64,000 nucleotides of DNA from Hydractinia symbiolongicarpus (Eukaryota; Cnidaria; Hydrozoa; Anthoathecata; Hydractiniidae). Under the pieces are notes generated by a model. It was not told where the DNA came from, did not search any database, and saw nothing but the letters and a program-made list of their open reading frames with translations. The translations under genes and the position numbers were made by a program. Shown here piece after piece: positions 12,461 to 24,445 of this stretch. Numbering within the stretch: the stretch's first letter is position 1; every line of letters starts with the position of its first letter. The DNA lies in NCBI RefSeq assembly GCF_029227915.1, contig NC_079877.1, positions 13,329,351 through 13,393,350 of the forward strand, given 5' to 3'.

Positions 12461-13887
12461 ACATGGATATGACTTGATATAAGCCAAGATATATTTTTAA
12501 CGTTTTTGTTGAGTGAACAGAAATGTTGAATACGCTGACAATATATAGATGTTTTTATCCTTTACATGTAAATAACTTTCGTATTATACGATGTGTGTTT
12601 TTTAGATAATCTGGAGACGTGTTATTTTATCAGAGTATAAATGTAACATGGTTGGAACTTGTGTTTGTGTGCGATACGCTTCAAATTTCCTTTATCTTCC
12701 TTTCACCATAGTCACAAAATGAAGGCCGAGAAAGCGCCAAGAAACTGCCACACCCTTTTTGGAAGGCACGAAACTGTTTTAGCTAAAACGTGACCAGGAA
12801 AGGGATCCCAGCCTAAGATTCTAAAAGTTCAAAGATTCATGAAATATCATAAATTCTTATAAATTCAAAGACAAAACTTTAGAATCAATCAGTCACGTGA
12901 TGTTTTTGTTTTCCATAGCCACATCATAATTTTCAATATCGTCTTATTGTGTAGCGTTGTTAGTATTTTGTTTGTGTTCAGACCTTTTTTCAGTATGCAG
13001 GCGTGTGATGGTGCGTGCGTGATATATTTTTGACAGTATTTTGTTTATTTGGCGTGGCTTAAAAACTTAGACGCATGTTTATTTAACAATACGTCAAAGA
13101 TTGACTGAGTTATGTAACACAAAGAAGATATGAAACTAAAATATGATTTTATGATACTCCATTGTCTTATTCGTAGACATGAACATTCTTCGTTATTCGT
13201 TAATTTACATTAGGTATTATTTAGGAACTTACAAAATCTACGATTGCCACACATTAGGCGATTCCGTCAGTTGTGCACGTGTATGTAATGACGTATTATA
13301 CTGACTGATGAGAGATCCTCTAAATTTTAGAGCACTGCACGTGTTTTGCGAGTCTTGTACCATACCGCCGGAGGTTGAGTTTCGCAACGCGAAAAATAGG
13401 TTTCGAAAAAATTTGCATGCTTGGTGAAACTATTAAAGTTTTATTGGTATAAAACTAATATTTTCAAGAAAATTACAAGATCAGGGAATGTCGATTTACT
13501 TCACATAAATTTGTTTTCGTAACTTAGAACGGTTATTATTATCATTATTGTTGAAATTTTTTACCCCAAAAAGCCTCCTCAGTTCCTACTGCTATCAACG
13601 AGGGTCCTATTGCATTTTAAAGTTCCAATTTGAGCCAATAAAGTTGTGCAAACACACCAATCGCTCAACTAAACAGAGCGTGAGATATCAATCCTATAGA
13701 TTCACACTTTCTTCGTCTCTGGCTAGAGCTCCTGCACTGGAAAATCGACGAATTTTTTCAAAAATGATTAGGACTAACGGTGCTTCAACTTTGTTCACAG
13801 AAGTTGAAGAAGGCAAGTTGACTGTGATTTTGGACTGGAAAAGATTAATATCACGTTTTCTCAATCGCATTTTAAAGGCTTTTTCGC
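12461..13887. other. Dyskerin 3' flank and intergenic sequence
   Basis: An AATAAA overlaps the dyskerin stop codon (12456-12461) and could be its polyadenylation signal. The rest shows no gene. The open frame at about 13548-13937 runs into the MITE at 13888 and has no recognisable domain. Confidence 0.4.
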
Positions 13888-13953
13888 AACCTCGTCCCCA
13901 GGGCAATTTGGCGAGATTGTCAGAAAGAGAAAAATGAGCCTGGGGACGAGGTT
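13888..13953. repeat. MITE, AACCTCGTCCCCAGGGC family, complete copy
   Basis: The left arm AACCTCGTCCCCAGGGC is matched by the right arm GCCTGGGGACGAGGTT, with a 33-bp centre containing AGAAAGAGAAAAA. This 66-bp copy is the cleanest of a family seen repeatedly in the window. Other complete or near-complete copies are entered separately. Isolated arms are at 15805-15820, 16137-16154, 18148-18161, 29636-29648, 29894-29912 and 29965-29978. Confidence 0.75.
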
Positions 13954-14646
13954 GGCTTTTTCGTTCTTAATATGTGGCTTGCACAAAACAGAAAAAAAAT
14001 ATTAGTAACGAAGTTGGTATATCCGGTACTGTCTTACAGTTGTTATATTTGGCTCTTATTCCTACCTTTTCTTATAATTGCTAGAACAAAACCTATATCA
14101 AGTATCACGTGTCTTACTAATTTAAATATTGACTTGAAAGCCTATTGTGTTTGTTTTTAAACCTGTGTGTGGTGCACACGCTTCTAAGAATATACCGTAA
14201 AAAAGACTAAAAAATGCTGGGGATAAAATTGGTCATAATGTAGCACTTCGTTTATATAAATAATTATATGGATGTATTTCTGTTCCAAAGATTGAGGAGC
14301 GGGTTTCTGTCATAGCATCTTTCCAAAGTAAATTTTCCATTACTTTTAAAAATGCTTGATGTCAAAACCGCTAGCGCTTACTTGACGCCTAACAGCATCG
14401 CCGACCTCAATGTCAAAAAGGCATGAACCCCTAAGGACGAGGTTGCTAACCATATAAACCGTTTTTAAGAATAGCTAAAATTTTGTAGAACAGCAGCAAA
14501 CAAAATTATAGAGCGTAAATTAATTCTGGGATTTATAACTTCGTCCCCAGATCCTTTCTACTTGTAACTTGATGCTTTTGTCAACAAGGTGTCCATTTCA
14601 TCAATAAGAATGCATCTTGTGATAAAAACAGAGAGACGAAAGCGGC

Positions 14647-14679
14647 GTTAGACTCAGCAACAGTGTTTGTTAGGCTAAC
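14647..14679 (+). promoter_or_regulatory. Iron-responsive element (IRE) of the ferritin 5' UTR
   Basis: The sequence folds as the classical IRE. The apical loop CAGTGT (14661-14666) is closed by a 5-bp upper stem AGCAA/TTGTT (one G-U). An unpaired C at 14655 lies directly 5' of that stem. The 8-position lower stem GTTAGACT/AGGCTAAC has a single A-G mismatch. These are the defining features of ferritin IREs, which iron-regulatory proteins bind in low iron to block translation. A strong donor (CTGCAG|GTAACT) at 14705/14706 and an acceptor at 15165, nine bases before the ferritin ATG, would place it in a separate 5' UTR exon. A TATA-like GATAAAA lies at about 14611, consistent with a cap site just upstream of the hairpin. 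Confidence 0.85.
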
Positions 14680-15174
14680 AAAAAAGTTTTCGCAAATTTA
14701 CTGCAGGTAACTTGTTATTCTTTTATTTTGTACTTTTTCACCAGCTTCCTTATTTTTTGATTTTATTTAAATGTAACGATAGAAGATTTGAGAGGAGACT
14801 CGGAGATGTCCCACGGCCGAATAGGTTGTTTAAGATTAAATTCGCCTCGTTTCACTTAGTTCAAAATAAGTATAGATTTTGTAATTTAAAAATGATAAAG
14901 ATCTTTTACAAAAAAACAAATTTATGCAAAGTTATACTGGGCGAACATTGTTGATGCAATGTCATTTTTGAAAACCGTTTGCGCTGCTTTTGACTTCCCT
15001 TGAACGGTGTGGTAAATAAAAATAATTTTTATCTCTGGTAAAAAAGTAGAGGCGTTTCAATTATATTGAGAAAGCTCCCCACAGCAGATCTTTAAACTAG
15101 ATATCTTTCAGGACATTTCTAATTTGTCACGACGTGAAATGCTAAATTATTTTAATATTTTTTAGTCAGCGAAA

Positions 15175-17450
15175 ATGCAGAACCAAATTTTGTGTTTATT
15201 CTTAATGGTTGTGGTAGTGTACGCAGGAAATCGAGACTGCAAGTGGATGGAAAAGAGGCTGGTAAGACAAAAATTAAAGAATAATTTTTACTTTTATTTT
15301 ATGAAATAAATATATTATTTTGTTTGTGTTTGTAATGCGAAGAAGTTTATATATTATTATGTTATAGAAAGATAACTTGAAAAAATCTTCAGTGTTTTCC
15401 AGCGATTTCACCGGTAGGATATACTATTTAATCAATAGAATAGTTGAAAAACTATTCTGTTAATTTTTGAATTTCTTATTCTTTAAATATCTTTTTATAC
15501 AGTAATGACCTATCAGCCTCGTTCTCAGAGCTCATTGTCTCTTTTTTTTATCGCGACGGCGTTCGTATCGGCGCACGATGTCAAAAAAGATACAAGATGT
15601 CCTGGGGATGAGGTTGATGGTTTACGCGGTTTTCTTTTTTTGTTCGCCTATAATTTTGGTTATGGAACTTCGTAAACAACCTCTCATTTATAGATTAACA
15701 CATGGTAAGTGGCAAAAATATAGTTTTTTGGAAACAAATTTAAAATTGTTTTTTACACTAACTTTTCCAGTCTGAACACTTTTTCCAAACAATGAATTTT
15801 CTTCAACCTCGTCCCCAGGGTTTTGTGCCCCCCCTGAGCCGTTATTACGGAGTATTAAGCCTAAAATATCTATCTAAATACTTTTAACTTTTAGAAACAA
15901 TCACCAGAATCTATCCATACACAGTTGATTTGGAATTATTGGTTAACCATCAAATAAAAATGGAACTGAACGCATTCTACAATTACCTCAGCATGGTAAG
16001 TGCACCTGTTATCAACAAACAAATCATCCAAAACAATGTTAAAACAAAAACTTATAAATTGCTTTACGTCTAGCTTGATAAGCCGAAAGTTTTTATGTTT
16101 CACTGCTAGCATAATAATAAAAATTCTTAATTCACTAACCTCGTTCCCAGGGCCTTCTACCTAAAGACGCTGCCCCCGATATTAACAAGCGCATAGAGAC
16201 TTTAGAGGGATAAGTTGGTTAATTTGATTGAGCGTACATGTGATTTATTATTATAGTCGTATTTCTTTCGACGTGAAGATCAAGACATGGATGGCTTCAC
16301 TAAATTTTTTCACGATGCAGCTATGGAGGAGTTAAAACATGCTGAAATGTTTATGAAGTACCAAGCAAAACGAGGTGGGAGAGTGGAGCTATACAATTTA
16401 CCTGCGGTAAGTTCTTCCGTTTGTGGTTCCTCTCTACGGCAGTTGTACTTCTTATATTTTTCAACTAGGAAAAAATATGCAAATGATTTTAATAGTTAAT
16501 CGCTAGCTAAATAAAAAAATGCACTTATTCAGCAGCAAACAGTAAAATTGTTGTTTTCAATTTCGTACCCAGGATATTTTTCCTTTTTGTATAATCTTAC
16601 AGCGGTTGGCCGCTCCGTAATAACAACTCATCAAAAGACGCTTGGGAGGAGGATGTATTGTCTTGCTAACGCAGCATTGTATTTTAGGAGATTATTTTTA
16701 AAATGCATGATTCACTAGTTATATTTAACGGAATAGAACAAAAAAACTTCTTAGTATGGAGGATGTTTTTGTTTTCAGCCATCCAAACAAGAATGGAACA
16801 ACGCTCTTCATGTCTTACGAGCAGCTCTTGCACTGGAGAGAAATGTGACGGATGAAGTGTTGTGTCTTCATCAAATGTCGAACGACAAATATAATGACGT
16901 TGACGTACGTACTATATGTTTTGTTCGTTTGCATTCTTTTAGGCTTACATGAGTGCCTTTATCTCGTGAATACACACCTCAAATATTCCCATAAGTGGGC
17001 GTATATTTAAACAGCAGTTTATACTTTACTGCTTATTTTGAACGATAGTTGATGGCCGCCCCTTTTAAAGTACGCCCCTCTCTACTACTTCAACGCGCTT
17101 TATCGTATAGTTCCAAAATTGCGCCCCTAAAATATATACTATTTTTTTCACTAGTAATATTTTAAAAACTATGGGTAAAAAATTTCTTCATGCGATCAAA
17201 TATTACGACAAAAGGCTCTGATTACTGTGGAGATATCGGCGCACAAAAAATCTCTTGACTTTTTTAGTTGACCAATTTCTTGGAAGGTGAAATTATACCA
17301 GAGCAGTATTCCGGTATGAAAGAGCTGGCAAGTAAAATCAAAACATTGACCAGAATGTCATCATCAAAATCGTCGAAGGGAAAAGAAGACTTCAAAAATT
17401 ATGGAATTGCTGAATTTCATTTTGATCAATTGTTAAAAGCAAGCAAATAA
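15175..17450 (+). CDS. Secreted heavy-chain-type ferritin (6 coding exons)
   Basis: Iron-storage protein forming 24-subunit cages that oxidise Fe(II) and store it as ferric mineral. Coding exons: 15175-15261, 15368-15413, 15895-15995, 16257-16406, 16779-16904, 17268-17450, all GT/AG and in phase, giving 230 aa. Residues 1-17 form a hydrophobic signal peptide (MQNQILCLFLMVVVVYA), so the product enters the secretory route, unlike cytosolic H ferritin. The four-helix core follows. The ferroxidase ligands are all present: E68, Y75, E102/E103, H106, E148 and Q183, matching human H-chain E27, Y34, E61/E62, H65, E107 and Q141. KYQAKRGGRVEL is the usual ferritin signature. A Ser/Lys-rich insertion (SSSKSSKGKEDFK) lies between the fourth and fifth helices. 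Translation is probably iron-regulated through the IRE at 14647-14679. AATAAA at 17539 is a likely polyadenylation signal. Confidence 0.95.
15513..15617. repeat. MITE of the CCTCGTCCCCAG family in ferritin intron 2
   Basis: Left arm CAGCCTCGTTCTCAGAGCTC and right arm TCCTGGGGATGAGGTTG, inverted. The interior contains GATACAAGATG as in the copy at 30075-30149. Confidence 0.6.
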
Positions 17451-19013
17451 TTGTAAACTATAACGTTTTTATTCAAGAATACATTATAATTTTGCGTAGC
17501 CTAATATTTTTAAAGGATTTATTTACTTTGGTTTTAAAAATAAATATGTTTTTAACACATTCTGATTTTCTCAAAACTAACATCTTTTCAAGCAAGTATA
17601 TTGTTAGAAATCGTCAAACGAAAGAAATATATTTAGACAAGTATATATAAAAAATTCCGCACAACAACAAAAACACAACAACAACAACGACGAAAACAAC
17701 AACAACGACAAAAACAACAAAAACAAAAACATGACAACAGCAACAACAAATGTCCTAAGGTTTTAAGTGCAAATAACACAAGTAGGGTCGTAGCACCCAA
17801 TTTAAGATTTGTGAAATGCTTAAGGTCCTGAAAAGTTATAACTTTTAACTTCAAAGTATGAAATCAACATTATTTATGCAAAAAAATTTTATACCAACGC
17901 ACCCATCAGACGCTGATTCTTAGAATTTGCCAGACTCTCAGCCTCCAAGTTCTTATATAAAATATATTCTTATATATAAACAAATGTATTTTTCCATATA
18001 ATATCGACAATTTTTGCAAATAACTTTCTTTTCTATTATTATCTACCATTTTTAAATTCATATTAAGATCATTGTATTTCAAATTTTTAATCAGTGATTA
18101 AGGGACGCTATAATGTCCGAGAATGTCAAAAAGAGAAAAAGAGCTTTCTGGGAACGAGGTTGGGTACAATATACGAGATAAATCTTGCCCCAAAGTAACG
18201 TTTGTTACATTTCAAATTTGTTTTGAACAAACTTTGTAACAGTAAAAAAAGATTAAATAAAAGATTAAATAAAATTTTGTAAGTCTGATCCTACCTAATC
18301 CTTCCTTCCAAGAGTATATTCAACAATAAAATCTATGTTCTTTGATTTCTAAGAATCCGTAATCGTTTAGCTTTAAGCTTTCAATGACAAACACAACTGT
18401 ATTCCTAGTTTTGGTCTTTATGGATCGCGTTTCAAAGAAGTAATTTTTTTAAGTTTACGCTTAAGATACTTTCATTCTTATTTGATGTAAATAGTTTTTT
18501 TGTTAAAAGATACTAGTCAGAAGACCCAGCATATTTTTTCTAACCATCGGGAAATCGGAACAGTTAAGGTGAGAAAGATTACTTGTCGCCGTGGCTGCGC
18601 TTTTTAATTTGTCATTGTTATTTACTCACGTGATCAGTATCGAAATATCTTTTTGTTTTAAGCGCAAATGGCCTCGGTTACCCAAACAACTATAATTAAT
18701 TCTCTGGTTATATGTGATCACGCTGGCTTTGTGCTTCTTATTTCATTTTAATTTGGGATTTGCTCTGAGAAATAATTTTTGTGTTAATCGGTGGATTTAA
18801 GTTTTAGGGATTGCTCCGACATATTCGTTTGCGTCTAAGCTTTTCCATGAGAGAACCTGAATGTCCTTGAAGAAAGCTTAGATAACCAGGCTAAAAATGT
18901 ACAGATTTTGTATGAGGATTAGCCTTATTCCCATCTTCTGACTTCCTTAACGGCAATTAATCTCCAATCCTCCCTTTATTAAATTCTCACCGATTGTTGG
19001 CTTATTAAAACCT
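17451..19013. other. Ferritin 3' flank and intergenic sequence
   Basis: Contains the ferritin polyadenylation signal and a low-complexity CAACAA/AAAACA tract at 17650-17752. One isolated MITE arm lies at 18148-18161. No gene is supported. Confidence 0.45.
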
Positions 19014-19132
19014 AACCTTGTCCCCAGGTCTTTTTGTCTCTCATCGGTGCTGCACTTATTGACAGGTCTAACGAAATGTTCCTTTTGCTTTTCGATATGA
19101 AAAAAGAGGCAACAGCTCCTGGGATCGAGGTT
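19014..19132. repeat. MITE of the CCTCGTCCCCAG family
   Basis: Left arm AACCTTGTCCCCAGGTC and right arm GCTCCTGGGATCGAGGTT, inverted, with an interior containing GAAAAAAGAGGC. Arms match the consensus at most positions. Confidence 0.6.
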
Positions 19133-19668
19133 GATTAAAACCGATACAACGCTCAGACAGACAGGTTTATCATTTGATTTGTTATTTTTATTTCCGTTTA
19201 TCAAAATATTAGTCACATACTTTTAGGTACCCTTTCCTAGATTTTTTAGCTATTATTGTCACAATGACGTCACTGGCCTTTTTAAGAAATTTTTTGTGGG
19301 TAAGGAAGTTATTTTAAGTAATATTGATCGATTCTTGAAAAATATAAAATACGTTATTTTTTTCTCGGCTTTTTGTGTTACACTTCCTTAGTTTGGGAAT
19401 GTGTTTTGTTTTGCAATTAATTGAACTTCTTCGATAATATTTGTTAATGAACCAATTATTTTAACATCGATTCTCCTCTAAATTTAATAAAAGCCTTGAA
19501 GTCACGATATGTTGGGAACTGTTCACTGCAACCCAACAAATGACTAAAATTTATTTAGCAGCGCATCGAACGTTTAAAACACCTTTTTATTCGCCTACAA
19601 CTATTTTCGTTGAAAACCTTATCATCCTAAATTTTATTGTCTAAGTATGAATTTACGGCCAAAGACAT

Positions 19669-19732
19669 TTTCGTTTCCAGAGCTCTTTGTTGAGATAAAC
19701 GGTTTATCTCAAAGAGCTTTGGGGACAAGAAT
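19669..19732. repeat. Tight fold-back MITE copy
   Basis: Arms TTCGTTTCCAGAGCTCTTTG and CAAAGAGCTTTGGGGACAAGAA pair across a short loop containing GAGATAAAC/GGTTTATCTC. Nearly the whole 64 bases can form one hairpin. Related in layout to 3372-3442. Confidence 0.6.
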
Positions 19733-20733
19733 GGACTAACAAAACTTTTCTGTCTACTAATTATTCCTAGTTAGTATACCTTTTGTGGAGCAAAATTTCT
19801 GTCATAGGTCATACTAATGTTAAGTCCATATCGTAATATATGAACGTAAAAAATAATAAAAAATTTACATTGTATAAGCAATCCCAAAAATTCCCCGCGA
19901 AATATCGAAATCTGTTCAATCGCGAACATCAGTACCCTATGTTATGTAAATAGAAGTAAAAATGTTTTTAGTTGAAAATTTTATTTCCTGACTTATGGAA
20001 AAGGAGCATTTACTAAAATAAACACACGGGAAATGTCAAAAATCGATTGATTCGTAAAAATATATTCTCGCAAATTCCATAAAATTTTGTGATGCACATG
20101 ATTGGCGAAAATTTCTGCTCGCGAAAATTCCTGATTTTAAAGCGCAGCCTAAATGTTTTTGCCAATGGATCACGAATTCTACAGTCCTTAGATTACGTCC
20201 ATCCTTTAACCGCTCCAGGTGCGCAGATAAAAACTATCCATTTCTTGAACTTTCATCTCAAAATCTTTTGGAGTAATCGAACGCTGATAGTCAAACTTCT
20301 ATTGTCTCGAAAAATTTTCGTTTTCTTTGAAAGTTCGAGTTAAGGGGTGGTTGCTATAGTAACTATTACAAGTTACGAATAAGAAAGGTTAGCGGCAAGA
20401 ACTACACAACCATTTTAAATAGTACACTCCGTCGAAATGTTCTGAAGTATGAATAGATTGAAAGACCTGTCCACAGACCTGCTCAGATGACGCCAATATA
20501 AACAAACAAAAACCTTTATGTAAATGGTGTGGCAACATGGATTGTTTATCTATCTATACATATATATCATTTCTGGAATAAAGTATATATTTACACTGCT
20601 TCGAAATCATATCAATTATGAAATAACACTATATCATCATAATCGATCAAAATGTATGTAGGGGAAAAAACAAAATTAATATGAGCGATGAAAATGTTAC
20701 AAATTATAATATTTACAAAAGGCGGGTGAACTT
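19733..20733. other. Intergenic, no gene seen
   Basis: AT-rich sequence with GCGAAA-type repeat debris at 19870-20130. The 3' UTR of the minus-strand gene ending at 20734 must lie at the right end of this stretch, but I could not identify its polyadenylation signal. Confidence 0.4.
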
Positions 20734-23537
20734 TTAAGATGTCTCCTTAGTATCATTGTCTGAGTTCTTAGCCTCTTTACTCGCCTCTGCCTCACCATTA
20801 CTTACTGGATCACTATCGACTTTGGCTTGTTCAGAATCATCTTGTGTCTCGCTGTCTTTGGCTTGTTCAGAATCATCTTGTTTCTCGCTGTCCATGGCTG
20901 GCTCACCATTATCTTGTTCCACGCTAGTTGCTTCCACATCATTTTGTTTTTCATTATCTTTGGTGGGTTCAGCCTCATCTTGGTTCTTACTAACCTTTGC
21001 GGGATCATCACTTTCGTCTTTGTTAGTTTCATCATTTTTATCACTATCTTGATTACCATCTTCAGCGTTTGGTACTTCGGTATTGTCATTTGCATTCGTA
21101 GGTTCGGAATCTTTGGGCGTTTCATCTTCGGGTTTAGCATCTTCAACAGCAACCTCACCAGCTGCTTGGTCCTCAGTGTTTGTTTCATCTGCAGCGACAG
21201 GAGTATCATCTGTGGTCTCAGCTTCCGGGTTACTAGTTTCTACAGGAGTCTTATCTGTTTCAGCATCAGCCTGAGTTTCATTCCCCTCTGATTTTGTTTC
21301 ACCTTTAGCACCAAATTCTTGGTTAGAGTCATCCTGACCGGTCTCTTTGGGCTCTTCTTGCATTTGCGGTTCCCCGCTATTTGTGGCTGGAGAATCACCA
21401 GCCTCTCCATCGACTACTGCAGATTTGTCTTTTTCTTCAGCATTTGATTGATTTTCTGGTTCAGCTTCAGTTTCTTCTATTTTTTCTTCGACTGGTTTAT
21501 CTGCATCTGCGTTCTGTGCATCTGGTTTATCTGCATCTACGTTCTCTGCATCGCTCACATGCGTTTTGGATTCTGCTTTCATGTTATCGACTTCCTTACG
21601 CGCTTGGTGTCCGCGGAAACTTGCTTGTATTTTTAATGCTGCAGCTTCTTGCTCTTCAATAGTGCTCTCAACTGCAGTTTCTTCAGTAGTCGATTCTACT
21701 GCATCTTCATTTTGTGTATCTTGTTTTTCAGTCTCCTCGCCCGCTGCAAGTTCAGTGGCTACATGTGTTTCTGATGCAGCTTTTAAAGCATTTACTTCCT
21801 CGCGCGCTTTGTTACCACGAATAACGGACTGAATTTTAAGAGCAGCATCCTCTTCACTCATGCTTGGCTGCGGCTCACTTGTTTCTTCTACATCTGTCTG
21901 TTTTGGTTCGTCCTCTGCTGGAGATGAATCCTCCTCTACCGCATTTGGTTCCACTGTTGCATCGGCGCTCGTAACATCTTCGCCAGCTTCAGATTGCACG
22001 TCAGTCTCCTGAGCAACCACTGACGTCTTTTTGGAAGCAACAGAATCTTTTTTCGACGCGACGGAATCTTTCTTCGACGCGACGGAGTCTTTTTTCGATG
22101 CAACGGAATCTTTCTTTGACGCAATAGAAGCTTCTGATTTTACAGGTTGGTCGACTGGTTCTGCATTACCATTCTCTAAAGAAAATGAATAATTTTTTGC
22201 AGTTTTTTTCACCTTTTTTCGCTTGTATGTACATTTATAATGACGATATAAGCGAATGTAAAAAATCTATTTTTCTTGGTTACTTTATTACAACAAGAAA
22301 ATAAAAATGCGAAGTTTTCCTTAAACAACGTCTTGCTACCAAAGACTGTATAAGAAACTAACAAAAAACAACACTTGTGAAAGCAACTGCTAAAACGTAC
22401 AAAATAAGGACTCCTAGATATATAAGACGCGCGCGTAAATTTTTTAACAATATTTACACCCAGCGTGTCATCGGTATAAAACCACGACTTCTCGAAAAAT
22501 AAAAAATTCCATTTTAGTTCAAATAGTACAAACGTGTTTGCATAAAATGAAGAAAAAAATAATGAAAAATGAAAAAATAAATAAATAAATAAATAAATAC
22601 AAATAGAAATAGAAATGCACACTGCGTGTAGTGAGAATTTTCTAAAGCTTCAACAGCTGAAAATTTACAAACAAAAAATGGAGGACAAAAATGTAGTATG
22701 ATCCAACATGTAAACAAAAAACAAAAATAGTATTATAAATAGTTTTTCTTACATTTTTACTTTTAAGGAAACAAATGATTTGCAAAATAATTTTTTGGGG
22801 ATTATATTTTTGCAGATAAGTGGTACCAATATGCTTTATTTTGCAGAATATATTTTTGCAGCTGACTGCATTTTTTCTGTAAATTCCGCGGATTCGGTCA
22901 TTTTAGCAAACAGAAAATTGGTACTTTGTCTAACATAGCCTTAAAAAATTAAAGATTTTAAATCAACATCAAAGAACTAATTAGCTTGGGTCCAACAGAA
23001 AATTGAAGTTCGAAGGAAATAAAATAAATTGCGAGAGAAATTGTTGCAGATGAAAGAAATTTTGAGAAAAAATATTTCTTGAAATTTAAATTTTGGGTTC
23101 GGGTCAAATCCGCAAACATAAGTTCCACAAAAAATTTTCCCCGCAAAATGTTTGTTCAAATAAGGTAATAACAACAAAATTAAAATAAAAAAGTATTGTG
23201 ATAATATTTGTTTAGTGTTTAGACAATGTTAAAAAAAGAAACACGATTTTTCCATACTGTATGATCTGTAAATTTGCATATAAATAGAGTAAAACATACA
23301 ATCAAACAAACATACAATCAAACAAACAAACAAACAAACAAACAAACATACAATCAAACAAACAAACAAACAAACAAACAAACAACACTTTACATTAAAA
23401 TTCACTTCTCTACCTTTGAGATCCGAAGTTTGAGCTGATATTGATTCTAACTTTTCATCCTTTTTAGATTTATGCTTTGACCTCCGAAATGAATTTCGCA
23501 AAGAACTTTTGCTAAACTTGCTTGCAACTTTTCCCAT
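20734..23537 (-). CDS. IQ-motif acidic protein, myristoylated neuromodulin/MARCKS-like isoform
   Basis: Read as two exons, 23537-23414 and 22175-20734, joined in phase (donor AAAG|GTAGAG, acceptor TTTAG|AGAAT), giving about 521 aa. Exon 1 starts MGKVASKFSKSS. This fits the MGxxxSK N-myristoylation pattern and is followed by a Ser-rich basic stretch (NSFRRSKHKSKK), as in MARCKS-type membrane switches. Exon 2 has about five tandem copies of SKKDSVA and two IQ motifs: AALKIQSVIRGNKAREE (about 21810-21855) and AALKIQASFRGHQARKE (about 21600-21648). The second closely resembles the calmodulin-binding motif of neuromodulin and sperm protein Sp17. A long Glu/Asp/Thr/Gln-rich tail with QDDSEQAK repeats ends the protein; it should be disordered. 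Inferred role: membrane-tethered calmodulin reservoir or scaffold. An alternative first exon is at 29083-29233. Exon 2 is certain to code; the choice of first exon is inferred. Confidence 0.75.
23298..23387. repeat. CAAA microsatellite
   Basis: Tandem CAAA units with interspersed CATACAAT interruptions, just downstream of the donor of the MGK exon, inside the intron of the IQ gene. Confidence 0.85.
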
Positions 23538-24337
23538 ATTCCTAACACAACATTGACGCGTCAAGAATTCTTTTAAACGTATGCAATCGTTATTAAGGTT
23601 AAATAGATGCACCTCCAAAGCGGTTATAAATTATTTGAGCTCGTTAAATGCTGATCAAAATAATTGCAGCGCTAATTCCATTCACACTAACATCTGTTGA
23701 TGAAAATTCCTGAATAATCACTTCAGATTAATTCTGGCTAAGGTGACCCACAATACTTTCAGCAAAAGACCAATTTTAATATAGCTACGAACTTAACAGT
23801 CGTGAAAACAACATTAAAATTTTAATGGTTCACGAAATGTTTTTCTTTTGTATAAAATCACACCCAATCTGTACACCCTTTTTTTTAGCAAGCAGAGATT
23901 AATGAACGCAATAACGAAGTTCATTAATTTTCCACACAAAGAAAAATGAATGTTAAATTTATTTAGCGAATGTTTTATTTCATCAAGTAGCTTACCATTA
24001 TTTTAAACACAAAAAAATTTTAATACATGACAGAAAGGGGTCCTATTCCAACATGGATTATTATTTTTCTCAAACAATGAAATTGACTAACAGAAAAAGG
24101 CTATCTTTGTTGTGTATTAAAATAACCACGCTGGAGATTTTGATGACTAGTATTCCGCTCTCCATCGTGCTTTCTAAAACAGTTGCGTGTTTTGATAGAG
24201 AAACACGATCCATGGTGTGTCAGAAGAATGCGTCAGTATATTATTTTTAAACGACTTTTAACAGGTGGTTTTGTCATTATAAATGATCTACAACGAAAAG
24301 AGCTAATTACTTTTCACTTGTTGATAAAATGTGACTC

Positions 24338-24445
24338 AAGCATTCACTGTTTTTTTTAGTTTAAACATAACATGGATATTCTCCCCTTGTAATGCTTGGG
24401 GAGGGTTTCCAGGCTATGTTTAAATAAAAAAAACTGTGAATGCTT
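24338..24445. repeat. Fold-back MITE, about 108 bp
   Basis: Left arm AAGCATTCACTGTTTTTTTT continuing to AGTTTAAACATA, and its inverted copy on the right (TATGTTTAAATAAAAAAAAC followed by TGTGAATGC). A second hairpin, CTCCCC...GGGGAG, lies in the centre. No coding capacity. Confidence 0.65.

Noticed and set aside
13548-13937. Plus-strand open frame of 129 codons
   Set aside because: It reads through a MITE, has no domain and no splice signals that would fit a gene.
20756-21832. Several plus-strand open frames of 60-154 codons
   Set aside because: They are antisense reflections of the repetitive acidic exon of the IQ-motif gene.
22209-22717. Minus-strand open frames upstream of the IQ exon
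   Set aside because: Phe/Tyr-rich translation of AT-rich intron with an AAATAAAT microsatellite. The real exon begins at the acceptor before 22175.
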